A stretch of DNA of 64,000 nt from NCBI RefSeq assembly GCF_030053155.1, contig NZ_CP125646.1:62001-126000 (forward strand), in the 5' to 3' direction. This document shows positions 9,100 through 18,239 of the stretch, piece by piece. Source of the DNA: Rhizobium sp. BT03. GTDB taxonomy: Bacteria > Pseudomonadota > Alphaproteobacteria > Rhizobiales > Rhizobiaceae. Under the pieces are notes generated by a model that saw only the letters and a program-made list of their open reading frames with translations, was not told the origin of the DNA and made no database searches. Each line of letters starts with the position of its first letter. Position 1 is the first letter of the stretch. The position numbers were made by a program, and so were the translations under genes.

Positions 9100-10023
9100 T
9101 CATGAACTCGGTCCGCTTCCCGAATTCTCGCGGCGCCGACCACGAAGCTCCTCGTTCCAATCTTCCCGGTCAGGACGGAGCCGCTCGAAATCGCACCCCA
9201 TCTCGGAGGCGATCCCCCGAAGGCGGTCGGCATAGGCATCGCCCTGCGCGTTGTTGTCGGTGGCGGCCACCAGAAGCATATCCTGGCGCGCCGCCATCAG
9301 TCGGATCGCCGCGTCGGTAGCCGGAGCCCAGCCGCCACCGGTGCTGACATAGAGGCTATCGTGTCGGCCGCACTCCAGGGCTGCGAGGCTTAGGGCGTCG
9401 ATCGCCGCCTCGGTGACGCAGAGGCGCATGGCATCATTCTCGCCGAACCGGAACAGCACCTTGGCGCCACCGGTCGAATAGCCGCGCCATTCGGGACCGC
9501 GCTCCTCCCAGCCGATCACGGTCCCCTCCCCGTCTTTGTGCGCGGCCCACATGCTGCCCCGAGGACCCTCGCGCAGCAGGTCGTCACGGACGACGGTCCG
9601 GATCAGGGCTTCCGGAAGATGGCGCTCGTCGCGCAGATAGCGCCAGGTCCTCGAGCCCGGCCACGGCTTGCGGCAGGCCCTCCATCGCTCAGCCACGCAA
9701 AATTCCGGATCGTATTGCCGTGCCTGCTTTTTCCACACGGGCTGGCGCGGCTCGTAGCCGATCAATCGGCCTATCAGCTTCTTCGCGTCAGGAAAGCCGA
9801 CCGCATGCAAATGGGTCATCAGAGAGAACACGTCTCCCTTCGCCTCGGAAAGCGGATCGAACCAACCTTTCCCCTCATGGATGACGATGACGATCTCGTC
9901 TCCAAGCCTGTACTTGACTGCCCTTCGCGTGCTCTCCTTCTGGTCGATCGCATAGCCAGCCGCATCCAGCACCGCCGCGCAGGGCACCTTGTTTCTAAGT
10001 TCATTCAGTTCGTCCTGGTCCAT
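9100..10023 (-). CDS. Toprim domain protein (primase-like, DUF7146/DUF3991 type)
   Basis: A 307-residue protein starting MDQDELNELRNKVP. The N-terminal half (VLDAAGYAID, FDPLSEAKGDVFSLMTHL) resembles plasmid proteins that precede a toprim fold. The C-terminal half has VTEAAIDALSLAAL (toprim acidic motif I) and LLVAATDNNAQGDAYADRL (second acidic motif). Toprim proteins of this type are thought to prime or nick DNA during plasmid establishment. The catalytic acidic set looks relaxed (DNNAQG in place of DxDxxG), so activity is uncertain. ATG 10023 is chosen because the upstream extension is Arg-rich and unlike the family. Confidence 0.85.
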   Translation of the reverse strand: MDQDELNELRNKVPCAAVLDAAGYAIDQKESTRRAVKYRLGDEIVIVIHEGKGWFDPLSEAKGDVFSLMTHLHAVGFPDAKKLIGRLIGYEPRQPVWKKQARQYDPEFCVAERWRACRKPWPGSRTWRYLRDERHLPEALIRTVVRDDLLREGPRGSMWAAHKDGEGTVIGWEERGPEWRGYSTGGAKVLFRFGENDAMRLCVTEAAIDALSLAALECGRHDSLYVSTGGGWAPATDAAIRLMAARQDMLLVAATDNNAQGDAYADRLRGIASEMGCDFERLRPDREDWNEELRGRRRENSGSGPSS

Positions 10024-10245
10024 TTTCCTTTTTTTCGTGCGCTGGAGGCGCCCGCCTTTCGTTCTTGGCTTTCTTTCCCGCACTTTGCGGGGCTCTTTCC
10101 GGACGACGCGAAGAGCAAAGGGGGCAAGGGCGCGGCTGGCAATCTGCAGATCTGCATCCCGGCGCGCACCGAAGCAGCCAGCCGCGGCGGAGCTTCCCTT
10201 GCCGCCTGCTGCTCGCAAGCGGCACCTCAGGAGCAGGAACCCGCC

Positions 10246-10425
10246 TCAATGAGCCGGTCTATGGTCAAAGGGATCGAACTCGGCGATCGCGTCGACCTCG
10301 CCGTCTTCGAGTTCGTCGGACGGAAGGACGCCGAACTCGTTGCCGGATCGGAAGAGTGTGACGGGAACCATGAGCGTGCGGGCGAGCTGGAAGGCGTGGT
10401 TTTGGGCAAGAGCAAGATCAGACAT
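10246..10425 (-). CDS. Small conserved hypothetical protein
   Basis: A 59-residue acidic protein starting MSDLALAQNHAFQLARTLMV and continuing LFRSGNEFGVLPSDELEDGEVDA after a few residues. ATG 10425 is preceded by a GGAG-like site. The amphipathic N-terminus and acidic tail look like a genuine small plasmid protein, not a chance frame. No function known. Confidence 0.6.
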   Translation of the reverse strand: MSDLALAQNHAFQLARTLMVPVTLFRSGNEFGVLPSDELEDGEVDAIAEFDPFDHRPAH

Positions 10426-10677
10426 TTGAAGGCTCCATCTTCGGAGCGGGCCAATCCCGCTCGATGGCTCCGTCAGTGTCCGTCCCCGGGCGCGATCACC
10501 GCGAAGGCGCAGCCGAGAGCGGCGGCAGCTTGCTAGCCGACCCCTTGAGGGTTGAACGTGGTAGATCCGGAGACGGACCAGGAAGCCATCACCAGAGAGC
10601 GGGATTGGATTGCTCTTATGGAGAACGACAGTGCATTCTGATCTTGCGAGCCCAAGGGTTCGCGACTGCCAAGCGTC

Positions 10678-11556
10678 ATGAAAACGGATAGCGGGCGATC
10701 GGCGAAGCATGCGGGGCGAGCTCGCGAAGACAAAGAACTCGGAGACTTGTTATCTTACCGGGCGAGCCGCATAACGAGGCAGTGGAGAGACCCCGGGCTC
10801 CGCGCGGAATTCTGCCTTAGCGGTACCGGCACGGTCACCAATCCGATCGTCGGAGCCTTGCAGGCTGGCCAGATTGAGAAAATCTCTCTCGGAGACGAGG
10901 CTAAAATACTTATGCATCAAGAAGACATAGAAAAACAGCTTGAGCAAATGCGCAAACTCGGTAGCGTCCGCTCTTCCGAATGGCAGTCCTATACCTGGAA
11001 GAATGAGCTCGCCGAGCAAAAGCGGCGGATCGGTATGCACCTTGACGAGGCGCTGAAGGATGCAGAAACCGAGCACAATCCTTATCATATGCTCGAACGA
11101 GCCATCGGAATCGCAGCGGTCTGCATGCGGCGGCTGATCGAATGTCGACTGGTGACAGATCGATTTCGCGATACGGCGCTTGAGGTTCACGAGGTGCATG
11201 CAAAGGCAGACACGGACTGGCGCGAGCCGTTCATTAGTCGCACCGCCAGCGAAATCTTCAACAACTATGATCTGACCGCCAGATATGCGGAGAAGCGGAT
11301 TCCGAAGGTCGTTTCCGACAAGATGCTGCACGCACGGGTCATCGGGGTGCTTTCCGGCAACGAATATATGCCGGATGGGCTCCTGATTGCGTCGGACACG
11401 CAAAGCAGGACGCAACTCTTCCACTTCACGCCACCCGAGATAGCGTCGATTTTCGATGCATTTCTCGACGACCGGGTTCGATCTTCGACGGACGGGTACT
11501 TAGATAAGGACGGCAATATTCAGGGAACGCGTAAGGTATTCGCGACCAGGGAGTAG
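10678..11556 (+). CDS. Hypothetical protein at the left edge of the defence island
   Basis: A 292-residue soluble protein of unrecognised family. It begins MKTDSGRSAKHAGRAREDKE; the middle (about 70-130) is helical and charged (EDIEKQLEQMRKL, WKNELAEQKRRI), and the C-terminal part contains RVIGVLSGNEYMPDGLL. Codon use and composition (lower GC third positions, more Lys and Asn) differ from the backbone genes to its left, which suggests acquisition with the island. No membrane segment or known catalytic motif was seen. Confidence 0.65.
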   Translation: MKTDSGRSAKHAGRAREDKELGDLLSYRASRITRQWRDPGLRAEFCLSGTGTVTNPIVGALQAGQIEKISLGDEAKILMHQEDIEKQLEQMRKLGSVRSSEWQSYTWKNELAEQKRRIGMHLDEALKDAETEHNPYHMLERAIGIAAVCMRRLIECRLVTDRFRDTALEVHEVHAKADTDWREPFISRTASEIFNNYDLTARYAEKRIPKVVSDKMLHARVIGVLSGNEYMPDGLLIASDTQSRTQLFHFTPPEIASIFDAFLDDRVRSSTDGYLDKDGNIQGTRKVFATRE

Positions 11557-12159
11557 TCGACCGCTATGTTGGCTGGAGGGCCGAGAGCCCTCGAACAAAA
11601 GGATCAACCCTGCCCGACCGTAAGCTTTCGCCATGCGCCCGTCAGACCGAGGCTTAGATTGAAAACTACTACCGCAATCAGCCCGAGGGTTCCCCGGCGG
11701 TCGTTCGCCGGACTCACGGCGGCATCCTGACCTACGAGATCACGACCTTCGGTTTGCGGCGGACGCGCTCGGGCCAGACAAGGCTGGTTGTCCCAACCGA
11801 CGAGGTCCTGGCTTGGGCCGCCGAAAACCCACGTGGGCAGATGGGCGTCAGCACCTATGCGGACGAGCCATTCTGGAGGAAGGCTCCGAGCGCCTAGATC
11901 GGTCCGGCCATACGAGCCGCCGTCACGCGGCCAACTGCCCATGCCGATCGATCAGGCGGATCAAGATGGCGTTGGCGTCACCGCCGTGCTTTTTGGCACC
12001 ATTGCCGCGGAATTGGACGAGCAGTGACAGGCCCAGCCAAATCTTTGGTGACAAACGGAAATAAACCTGGAGCTTTTTGTCGGTTCATTGCTCAATTCAT
12101 TCTTGCAAGCGTTGGATGATCCTGCAAGAAACTTGAACAATCTTTCGCAAGTAGAGGAC
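11557..12159. other. Intergenic region with one start-less coding remnant
   Basis: Apart from the remnant at 11658-11897, nothing coding is supported. The last 60 bases before the kinase gene are AT-richer and are the likely promoter region. The kinase frame is open back to a TTG at 12088. Confidence 0.4.
11658..11897 (+). pseudogene. Remnant of an unknown small protein
   Basis: An 80-codon frame opens right after a stop codon (TAG 11655-11657), has no usable start, and ends at TAG 11895. It encodes THGGILTYEITTFGLRRT and later LVVPTDEVLAWAAENPRG, which reads like natural protein. I cannot name the family. It may be the 3' end of a gene cut off when the island was inserted. Confidence 0.3.
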
Positions 12160-14733
12160 ATGGGTGCAGCGGCGCGCCTTCGGCCTCACAATCCCAAGAG
12201 GGTCAAGGATTCGAGCGTGGCTTCAGCTGGGTGGACGTCGGTTTTTGAAAATTTCGGCCTGAAAGCCGTATCGCGAACCGACAAGGAAAAACAGGCTTAT
12301 TTGCCAAATGAGGAGCAGCGCGCGGCATTGGCTGCAGCCGGCTATCTACCAAGCTCAGGACCGTCCGCTGATCTCATCGAGATAGAAGTGCTTGGAGAGG
12401 CACGTCCGCCTCTGGCGACCTCATATTACAGCTCTTTGCGCGCAGGTTCCGGTCGGGAGCCGGAAACGCGCATGGGGCGCGGGTTGATCACATGGGCTGA
12501 AGAAGGAGATCAGCTCGTTATTGGCAATATCGGCAATCGTGTGTACGTCGTGAAGGCCAACGAATGCACGCCGGAAATGGCCAAATCGTCGATACAGAGA
12601 CGTGTCACGCAGGCATTCAAGCCGCGCGCAAGATTGCTGCAACTGCTTGGCGATCAGCTGATCGGATCTTCAAAGCTGGCGGTCTTCGAACTTGTGAAGA
12701 ATGCCTATGATGCGGACGCCAGTGAGGTAACAATCACTCTGGGTGATCTGTCCACTGAAGCCCCGTGGATACGGGTGCAAGACAATGGACAAGGAATGTC
12801 ACTCGATACTATCCGGGACGTCTGGCTTGTCCCGGGGGACGATCACCGTGAACGGGATCGCGATCAGGATCGTAGGTCTCCGAGGTATCGACGCCTGCCG
12901 CTCGGCGAAAAGGGAGTTGGACGTTTCGCAGTGCACAAGCTCGGCGGAAAGGTCCGGATGACAACCCGGGCGGCCGGAAACCGCGAATGCTTCGTGTCGA
13001 TCGATTGGTCCGAATTGATGTCCACCCGGTTTCTCGAGGATGCGCCCGTCACCGTCACCGAGCGCGAAGCCAAAATCTTCACCGGTGAGAAAACGGGTAC
13101 CAGAATCCGAATAGATAACCTCAGCCAGAAGGATTGGTCGCGAGGAGAGGTCAGAGACCTTTACCGGCAGGTTACCTCCATATCTTCGCCCTTCTCTGCA
13201 AAAGACGACAATTTCGTAATAAATTTTAAGGTCCCCGGATTCGAGAGCTGGATTTCAGAACTTCCGGACGCGTCGGAGCTGGTCGAGCGAGCACCATGGC
13301 GCTTCGAGTTTGAATTTGACGGCACAACATTTCGCTATACCTACGAGTTCCGGGGGGTCCCCGGAGTTCGGGTAGAGCCTCGCACAGTCCAGCAGAATGA
13401 ACCGTTGCAGATAAACGCGGAACGTGAGCCGGATGATCTGGACGCTGCATCGGGGCCAAGGCCCAAGCGTTCAATCAGCATCGTCGCCGAAAGTTCGACC
13501 ATCAACGGCATAGGGCGGCTTAAAGGCACCCTGTACGTGTTTGATCGAGATCGCGAGATCATGTCGAAGTATGCACAGTCGCGCCTGATCGAGCGCTTCC
13601 TTGATCAGAATGGCGGCGTACGGGTCTACCGCGATGATATCCGCATTTACAATTACGGGGAGCCCGGAGACGATTGGCTCGGCCTCGACCTCCGACGCGT
13701 CAACAGCCCTTCGAGAAATCTCAGCCGAAACATAGTGTTGGGCTTTGTTGACCTTGACCTGGAGGCGAGCACCCAGCTTAAGGAGAAGACCAACAGAGAG
13801 GGTTTTGTCGAGAACGGGGCCTACCGCAGGCTGCGCCAACTTGTTCTCGGAGCAATCAGCGTTTTTGAGACCGAACGGCGCCTTGACAAGCAGCGGATCC
13901 GTGCTGTGACCGGAAAGGCTCCCAGTGCAGATCGGGATGTCGCAGGTCCAATTGGCGATGTGCGCAAGGTTGCTCGCTCAAAGGGATTTCTGCCTGACAT
14001 CGATCCTTCACTCAAGCGGGTTGAACAGGAGTTTTACCAGCTCCGGGAGGATTTCCTGCGTGCCGGCATTTCACAGGTCGGTCTTGCCGTCGTTTTTCAT
14101 GAAGTCGAGCGCGGCATAGGTGCTCTCGCAACCGCATTAGCTGAGGGCGCGAATATAGCTGATCTGAGAACACAGGTCGGTCAACTTCAGGGAGTTCTGG
14201 AAACTTCGACCCAGTTGCTGCGAAAGGGCGACAAGAAATCGTATTCCCTCAGACAGCTCGCGCGAAGAGCTCGGGACATCACACTGGTCCGCTTCCGCAT
14301 TCACAAGGTTCAACTTGTTTGCCCAGCTCTGGAGGAAGGGGCAGAAGACGCAAGTTCCGTGTTCGCGTTCGGACTGGCGCTCGGCGCTGTCACCAACATC
14401 ATCGATAACGCCATACATTGGCTGAAGGTGAGCACGCCCGACGGCACGACATCTGGCGCCCGGCGTATTTTCATGAACGTTGTTCCTGATTACAAGGGGC
14501 GCCCTGCGCTGGTGATTGCTGATAACGGCCCCGGTTTCAGGGATCCTCCCGAGCAGTTGGTCGAGCCATTTTTTTCTCGTCGTCCCGACGGCATGGGACT
14601 GGGCCTTTACTACGCCAATCTCGCAATGAGCCTGAACGATGGGGAGCTTCTGTTCCCCACGATGGACGATTTCGACGTTCCGGAAGATTTCAATGGCGCC
14701 GTGGTGGCGTTGGTATTCAAGGGGGATAGATAG
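12160..14733 (+). CDS. Double-GHKL sensor histidine kinase (Hsp90/MORC-like ATPase fused to a histidine kinase)
   Basis: About 857 residues with two separate GHKL ATP-binding modules. The first (about 155-270) has the N-box FELVKNAYDADA, DNGQGM (G1) and LGEKGVGRF (G2), like Hsp90/MORC-type ATPases. The C-terminal part is a classical histidine kinase: H-box VVFHEVERG with His at about residue 647, N-box NIIDNAIHW, G1 IADNGPGF (about 788) and G2 DGMGLGLYYA. No membrane segments, so it should be cytosolic. The response regulator follows after 3 bases, so they are very likely a signalling pair. I chose ATG 12160; a TTG at 12088 would add 24 residues. The N-terminal ATPase probably senses or gates; this is inference. 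Confidence 0.85.
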   Translation: MGAAARLRPHNPKRVKDSSVASAGWTSVFENFGLKAVSRTDKEKQAYLPNEEQRAALAAAGYLPSSGPSADLIEIEVLGEARPPLATSYYSSLRAGSGREPETRMGRGLITWAEEGDQLVIGNIGNRVYVVKANECTPEMAKSSIQRRVTQAFKPRARLLQLLGDQLIGSSKLAVFELVKNAYDADASEVTITLGDLSTEAPWIRVQDNGQGMSLDTIRDVWLVPGDDHRERDRDQDRRSPRYRRLPLGEKGVGRFAVHKLGGKVRMTTRAAGNRECFVSIDWSELMSTRFLEDAPVTVTEREAKIFTGEKTGTRIRIDNLSQKDWSRGEVRDLYRQVTSISSPFSAKDDNFVINFKVPGFESWISELPDASELVERAPWRFEFEFDGTTFRYTYEFRGVPGVRVEPRTVQQNEPLQINAEREPDDLDAASGPRPKRSISIVAESSTINGIGRLKGTLYVFDRDREIMSKYAQSRLIERFLDQNGGVRVYRDDIRIYNYGEPGDDWLGLDLRRVNSPSRNLSRNIVLGFVDLDLEASTQLKEKTNREGFVENGAYRRLRQLVLGAISVFETERRLDKQRIRAVTGKAPSADRDVAGPIGDVRKVARSKGFLPDIDPSLKRVEQEFYQLREDFLRAGISQVGLAVVFHEVERGIGALATALAEGANIADLRTQVGQLQGVLETSTQLLRKGDKKSYSLRQLARRARDITLVRFRIHKVQLVCPALEEGAEDASSVFAFGLALGAVTNIIDNAIHWLKVSTPDGTTSGARRIFMNVVPDYKGRPALVIADNGPGFRDPPEQLVEPFFSRRPDGMGLGLYYANLAMSLNDGELLFPTMDDFDVPEDFNGAVVALVFKGDR

Positions 14734-14736
14734 CCT

Positions 14737-16053
14737 GTGTTCACGCCAGCACGATACGTCATCGTTGATGACAATCCTGACGAACTGAAGCAACTCTCCG
14801 ACTGCATGCAGAAGATCGGTGCGCCATGTCTGCCGCTGAGATACGATCAGGCAGAAGGGATCGAAACGAAGCATCTGGGTGGGGTGAGACTTCTCTTCCT
14901 TGATCTTCATCTGACGACCGGGGCGCAATCCGGGAGTATCGCGCAGACAGCAGGGCTGATCGTGTCGATGCTTGAAGAGGGGATTGTCGCCACCGCAGGG
15001 CCATATGTGATCATTCTCTGGACCAAGCATCAGGAGCAGAAGGCTGATTTTGAAGCTTACGTGATGGAAAACCTCGAGCCCCTGAAGCGACCTCTCGCTA
15101 TCCTCAGTCTGGACAAGAACAATTATCTCGCTGGCGACGCCGGGGAAAAGCTGACCAACGACGTGGGTCAGATTATAGAGACAGATCCCCGGTTAAGAGC
15201 GCTTCTTGACTGGGAACGAGAAGTTCTGCGCGCGGCCGGGTCGACCCTTTCCGAGATTGGAACGCTCGTAGCGAAAGAAGACCGGACTGCTGCACGATTC
15301 TCTGAGAGACTTGACGAAATTCTCAGCCTGCTGGCGTTCGAGGCAGTGGGAGACGCAAATGCCAAGGCCGATCCTTATAGCGCGATCAACGCTGCCCTAA
15401 TGCCGATCCTGACAGATCGCATAGCCAACCAGCGCACCGACCCAAAGAGCAATGCCATCTGGCAAGCTGCCGTGACCAAGATCGCGGAAGTCCCCCAACC
15501 GTCGCCGGGGGATGCGGCAAAACTCAACTCAATGCTCCATATTGCCAGAGCATCTACCGAAGCCCTCAAACCGGGCGCATGGGGGGCCGTCACCCTCTTG
15601 CCGGCAGCTGAACTTGTTGACGATGTGATGATCAAGCGATTTGATCTGCCCGCCAAACCCATGTTGGCTGGTACGTTCTGCCTCACCGACAAAGCTGAGC
15701 GCAGCGCCAGCCAACTGTGCGTCCTAAGGATTGGGGCAAGTTGCGACTATGCGCAGAGCCGCAAAGGGCCCGTTCCCTTCGTTCTTGGAGCAATCATTCC
15801 TGCCGAAGCAAAGCGACGAGAAGGCCTGCCAAAAGCCGAAATCGTAACGCCGCCTCTTATCATTGATGGTTTTGACGGTCCGGTCAGGATGATTTTCAAC
15901 ACGCACCTCCAGATTTCATTGGTGCCGACCGAATTTGCCGCCTGGCCTGCACTCTGCAGGCTGCGTGAGCCCCTCCTTATGCAGATAACAACATACGGAG
16001 CACGCCATGCAACCCGGCCTGCAATAATCAGTTTCGGATCGCACGGAGGCTAA
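14737..16053 (+). CDS. Response regulator with long uncharacterised output domain
   Basis: A 438-residue protein from a GTG start with AGGGGG about ten bases upstream. Residues 1-125 resemble a receiver domain: YVIVDDNPDE carries the acidic pair, RLLFLDLHL gives the phospho-acceptor Asp56, and VIILWTKH stands at the switch Thr/Lys position. The remaining 300 residues are not a known DNA-binding output; I recognise no helix-turn-helix, nuclease or GGDEF motif. It is coupled to the upstream double-GHKL kinase and presumably receives phosphate from its His647. In this setting the C-terminal region could be an effector or an adaptor for the island's nucleases. Confidence 0.8.
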   Translation: MFTPARYVIVDDNPDELKQLSDCMQKIGAPCLPLRYDQAEGIETKHLGGVRLLFLDLHLTTGAQSGSIAQTAGLIVSMLEEGIVATAGPYVIILWTKHQEQKADFEAYVMENLEPLKRPLAILSLDKNNYLAGDAGEKLTNDVGQIIETDPRLRALLDWEREVLRAAGSTLSEIGTLVAKEDRTAARFSERLDEILSLLAFEAVGDANAKADPYSAINAALMPILTDRIANQRTDPKSNAIWQAAVTKIAEVPQPSPGDAAKLNSMLHIARASTEALKPGAWGAVTLLPAAELVDDVMIKRFDLPAKPMLAGTFCLTDKAERSASQLCVLRIGASCDYAQSRKGPVPFVLGAIIPAEAKRREGLPKAEIVTPPLIIDGFDGPVRMIFNTHLQISLVPTEFAAWPALCRLREPLLMQITTYGARHATRPAIISFGSHGG

Positions 16054-16065
16054 CCCGGGCGAGGG

Positions 16066-16095
16066 CCAGTTTTGGGCCCCGGGGCCCGGAACTGG
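16066..16095 (+). terminator. Long hairpin after the response regulator gene
   Basis: CCAGTTTTGGGCCCC (16066-16080) pairs with GGGGCCCGGAACTGG (16081-16095), 15 pairs including two U-G pairs, 13 bases after the stop codon. There is no T run. It could attenuate read-through into the small gene at 16109. Confidence 0.6.
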
Positions 16096-16108
16096 TCAGG
16101 AGACCAAG

Positions 16109-16381
16109 ATGCAAGTGAAACTGCCTGATGGCTTCTATCCATTCATCGATCAGCGCTTTCCTTTGTCGGAACTGGTGATGATCGAAGTTCCTCATGATCT
16201 CGAACAACTTCTCCGGTCTCAGGCTACTGCAAACGGCATGTCAATCATCAGGGGCGTGCCGGTGGAGCTTCGATGCCGGGCGGAGCAGTTTCCGGATGCT
16301 ACTTTTCTTGTCTACTGGCCGCATGAGGAAGATCGCCTGCACATGCTTGCGCCGCGGAAGTTCGCAAAGGGCCGAGCCTGA
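16109..16381 (+). CDS. Small hypothetical protein
   Basis: A 90-residue protein starting MQVKLPDGFYPFIDQRFPL, from an ATG with GGAG six bases upstream. It contains MIEVPHDLEQLLRSQA and FLVYWPHEEDRLH. No family recognised. It sits between the kinase-regulator pair and the restriction operon and is separated from both by hairpins, so it may be an independently controlled accessory gene. Confidence 0.6.
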   Translation: MQVKLPDGFYPFIDQRFPLSELVMIEVPHDLEQLLRSQATANGMSIIRGVPVELRCRAEQFPDATFLVYWPHEEDRLHMLAPRKFAKGRA

Positions 16382-16383
16382 CC

Positions 16384-16405
16384 CTTTCTCGCCCAAGGGC
16401 GAAAG
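16384..16405 (+). terminator. Hairpin after the small gene
   Basis: CTTTCTCGCCC (16384-16394) pairs with GGGCGAAAG (16397-16405) with one bulged base, directly after the stop codon. No clear T run. Confidence 0.45.
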
Positions 16406-16473
16406 AACCTGTGAAGTGCGATTTAAATTTCCAGAACAAAATACGAACATTCATTGTTTGTAAGGAAGAATAA

Positions 16474-16486
16474 TGTCAGTCTGACA
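16474..16486. promoter_or_regulatory. Candidate methylase operator
   Basis: Perfect 13-base palindrome TGTCAGTCTGACA, 34 bases before the chosen methylase start. Cytosine methylases with an N-terminal helix-turn-helix, such as M.SsoII and M.Ecl18kI, are known to bind an inverted repeat at their own promoter and switch expression. This repeat is in the right place for that. Confidence 0.5.
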
Positions 16487-16519
16487 AAAATTGACCCAGA
16501 AAATGATTCGAGCCACATC

Positions 16520-17788
16520 ATGCGAACCAGAAAGCGGACTGAATTCAGCAGGTTGAGGGAGCAAGCAGGGCTCACTCTTGAGGAGACCGAGGCGCTTCTT
16601 GAGGTTTCACCCCGCACAGCCTATCGTTATGAGGACGGCACATCCAAAGTTCCGCGGCTCGCCCTGAAGACGCTCAAGGATGCCGCCGATCGCCGGCTCA
16701 GTGTGTGCGAAGCCGGTAAGGCCGACTTCCGTTTCATCGACCTGTTCGCAGGGATAGGAGGGCTCCGGCTTGGATTTGAAAGCATCGGTGGACGTTGCGT
16801 TTTCACATCCGAATGGGACCCGCACAGCCAGCAGACCTATTCGCTGAATTTTCCTGATAACCATCGCGTCAACGGCGATGTGCGCGAATTCTCAAAGAAT
16901 CCGGACCTTATCCCGGAACACGACGTCCTGCTTGCCGGTTTTCCGTGCCAGCCGTTTTCCCTGGCAGGCGTTTCCAAGAAAAACTCGCTTGGCCGGCCGC
17001 ATGGCTTTTTATGTGATACGCAAGGAACGTTATTCTTCGATACGGCCCAGATCATCGCCCATCACCGGCCGGCAGCGTTCGTTCTGGAGAACGTCAAAAA
17101 CCTCGAGAGCCATGATCAGGGCCGCACGTTTGCCACTATCATGAACGTTCTGCAGAACGAGCTAAAGTATCATGTCCAGCATCGCGTCATCAGTTCGGAA
17201 CCATGGGTGCCGCAGAAGCGGGAACGCGTGTTCATAGTGGGCTTCCGTGAGCCGTCGAAGTTTGACTTCAAGGGCCTGAAACTGCCGGCTGCGAAAAGCG
17301 GCCCGAAGCTTGGCACCATTCTCCAGCCGCATGACGAGGTTGATCCGAAATACACCCTTACCCCGCGCTTGTGGGAGTATTTGCAGGGCTACAAGGCGAA
17401 GCATCAGGCGAAGGGCAACGGGTTCGGATTTAGCCTGTTTGGACCTGATGATGTGGCTCGCACCCTGTCTGCCCGCTACTATAAGGATGGGTCCGAAGTT
17501 CTGATTGATCAGCCCGGCAAGCGGCCGAGACGTTTGACACCGCTCGAGTGCGCCCGGCTGATGGGCTTCGATCGGGGTGACCGGCGTTTCCGGATCGAGG
17601 TCTCTGATACCCAGGCTTATCGCCAGTTTGGCAATGCTGTCGTGGTTCCGGTTGTCGAGTTCGTTGCCGAGGCTATGAAGCCGCACATCGAGGCAGCACT
17701 TGCGGCAGGCACCGAATTTCCGGTGCTTTCTGGCCCGGCTCTCTCGGTCACACGTCCTGTTTCCTCCCTGGCAGCCATTCATGGCTGA
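16520..17788 (+). CDS. dcm: DNA (cytosine-5) methyltransferase with N-terminal helix-turn-helix
   Basis: A 422-residue C5-methyltransferase that should protect the island's restriction site. The first 55 residues ([20 protein letters not shown], then [11 protein letters not shown]) form an XRE-like helix-turn-helix. The catalytic domain has motif [16 protein letters not shown], motif [11 protein letters not shown] with nucleophile Cys143, motif VI ENVKN, motif [12 protein letters not shown], motif [16 protein letters not shown] and motif [11 protein letters not shown], so all essential blocks are present. I chose the ATG at 16520; a TTG at 16454 is possible but would put the palindromic operator inside the gene. 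It overlaps vsr by 8 bases. With Vsr and an EcoRII-like enzyme beside it, a CCWGG-like target is likely. Confidence 0.95.
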   Translation: MRTRKRTEFSRLREQAGLTLEETEALLEVSPRTAYRYEDGTSKVPRLALKTLKDAADRRLSVCEAGKADFRFIDLFAGIGGLRLGFESIGGRCVFTSEWDPHSQQTYSLNFPDNHRVNGDVREFSKNPDLIPEHDVLLAGFPCQPFSLAGVSKKNSLGRPHGFLCDTQGTLFFDTAQIIAHHRPAAFVLENVKNLESHDQGRTFATIMNVLQNELKYHVQHRVISSEPWVPQKRERVFIVGFREPSKFDFKGLKLPAAKSGPKLGTILQPHDEVDPKYTLTPRLWEYLQGYKAKHQAKGNGFGFSLFGPDDVARTLSARYYKDGSEVLIDQPGKRPRRLTPLECARLMGFDRGDRRFRIEVSDTQAYRQFGNAVVVPVVEFVAEAMKPHIEAALAAGTEFPVLSGPALSVTRPVSSLAAIHG

Positions 17789-18236
17789 CATTGTTACCCC
17801 GGAGGTCCGCAGCCGGATGATGGCCGGCATCCGGGGTAAAAACACAAAGCCGGAGCTGACGCTGAGACGTGGTTTGCACGCGGCCGGGTTCCGGTTCAGG
17901 CTACATGACGTCACCCTGCCAGGAAAGCCTGATATCGTCTTTCCGAAATACAGGGCTGTTCTCTTTGCTCACGGATGCTTCTGGCACGGGCACGATTGCC
18001 ATTTGTTCAAATGGCCTTCCAGCAGACCTGAGTTTTGGCATGCCAAGATACACAAAAACCGTGAGGTTGACGCTCTTGCGTCAGCCGCCTTGCAGGCAGC
18101 AGGATGGCGGCAGGGAATCGTCTGGGAATGCGCGCTGAAAGGCAAGACCCGGTTGCCGATCGAGAGCGTCCTTGCCGAATGCGCGGCGTGTCTTCAGTCC
18201 GATATTCCTTTTTTCGAGATCAGGGGGAGCGCATAG
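17781..18236 (+). CDS. vsr: Very short patch repair endonuclease (Vsr)
   Basis: A 151-residue DNA mismatch endonuclease that nicks beside T:G mismatches produced when 5-methylcytosine deaminates at the Dcm site. The conserved run is complete: [30 protein letters not shown] with the metal-binding Asp, [15 protein letters not shown] (zinc and catalytic His/Cys residues), RPEFWHAKI and [10 protein letters not shown]. The ATG at 17781 lies inside the methylase end, so the two are translationally coupled. Its presence supports a real 5-methylcytosine mark in this cell. Confidence 0.95.
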   Translation: MADIVTPEVRSRMMAGIRGKNTKPELTLRRGLHAAGFRFRLHDVTLPGKPDIVFPKYRAVLFAHGCFWHGHDCHLFKWPSSRPEFWHAKIHKNREVDALASAALQAAGWRQGIVWECALKGKTRLPIESVLAECAACLQSDIPFFEIRGSA

Positions 18237-18239
18237 GTC

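Noticed and set aside
14137..15030. 297-residue minus-strand frame across the kinase-regulator junction
   Set aside because: Antisense to two genes with complete signalling motifs; no ribosome site and no recognisable protein.
16454..16519. TTG-initiated N-terminal extension of the cytosine methylase
   Set aside because: Would place the palindromic operator inside the coding region; no good ribosome site; the ATG at 16520 gives a normal helix-turn-helix start.
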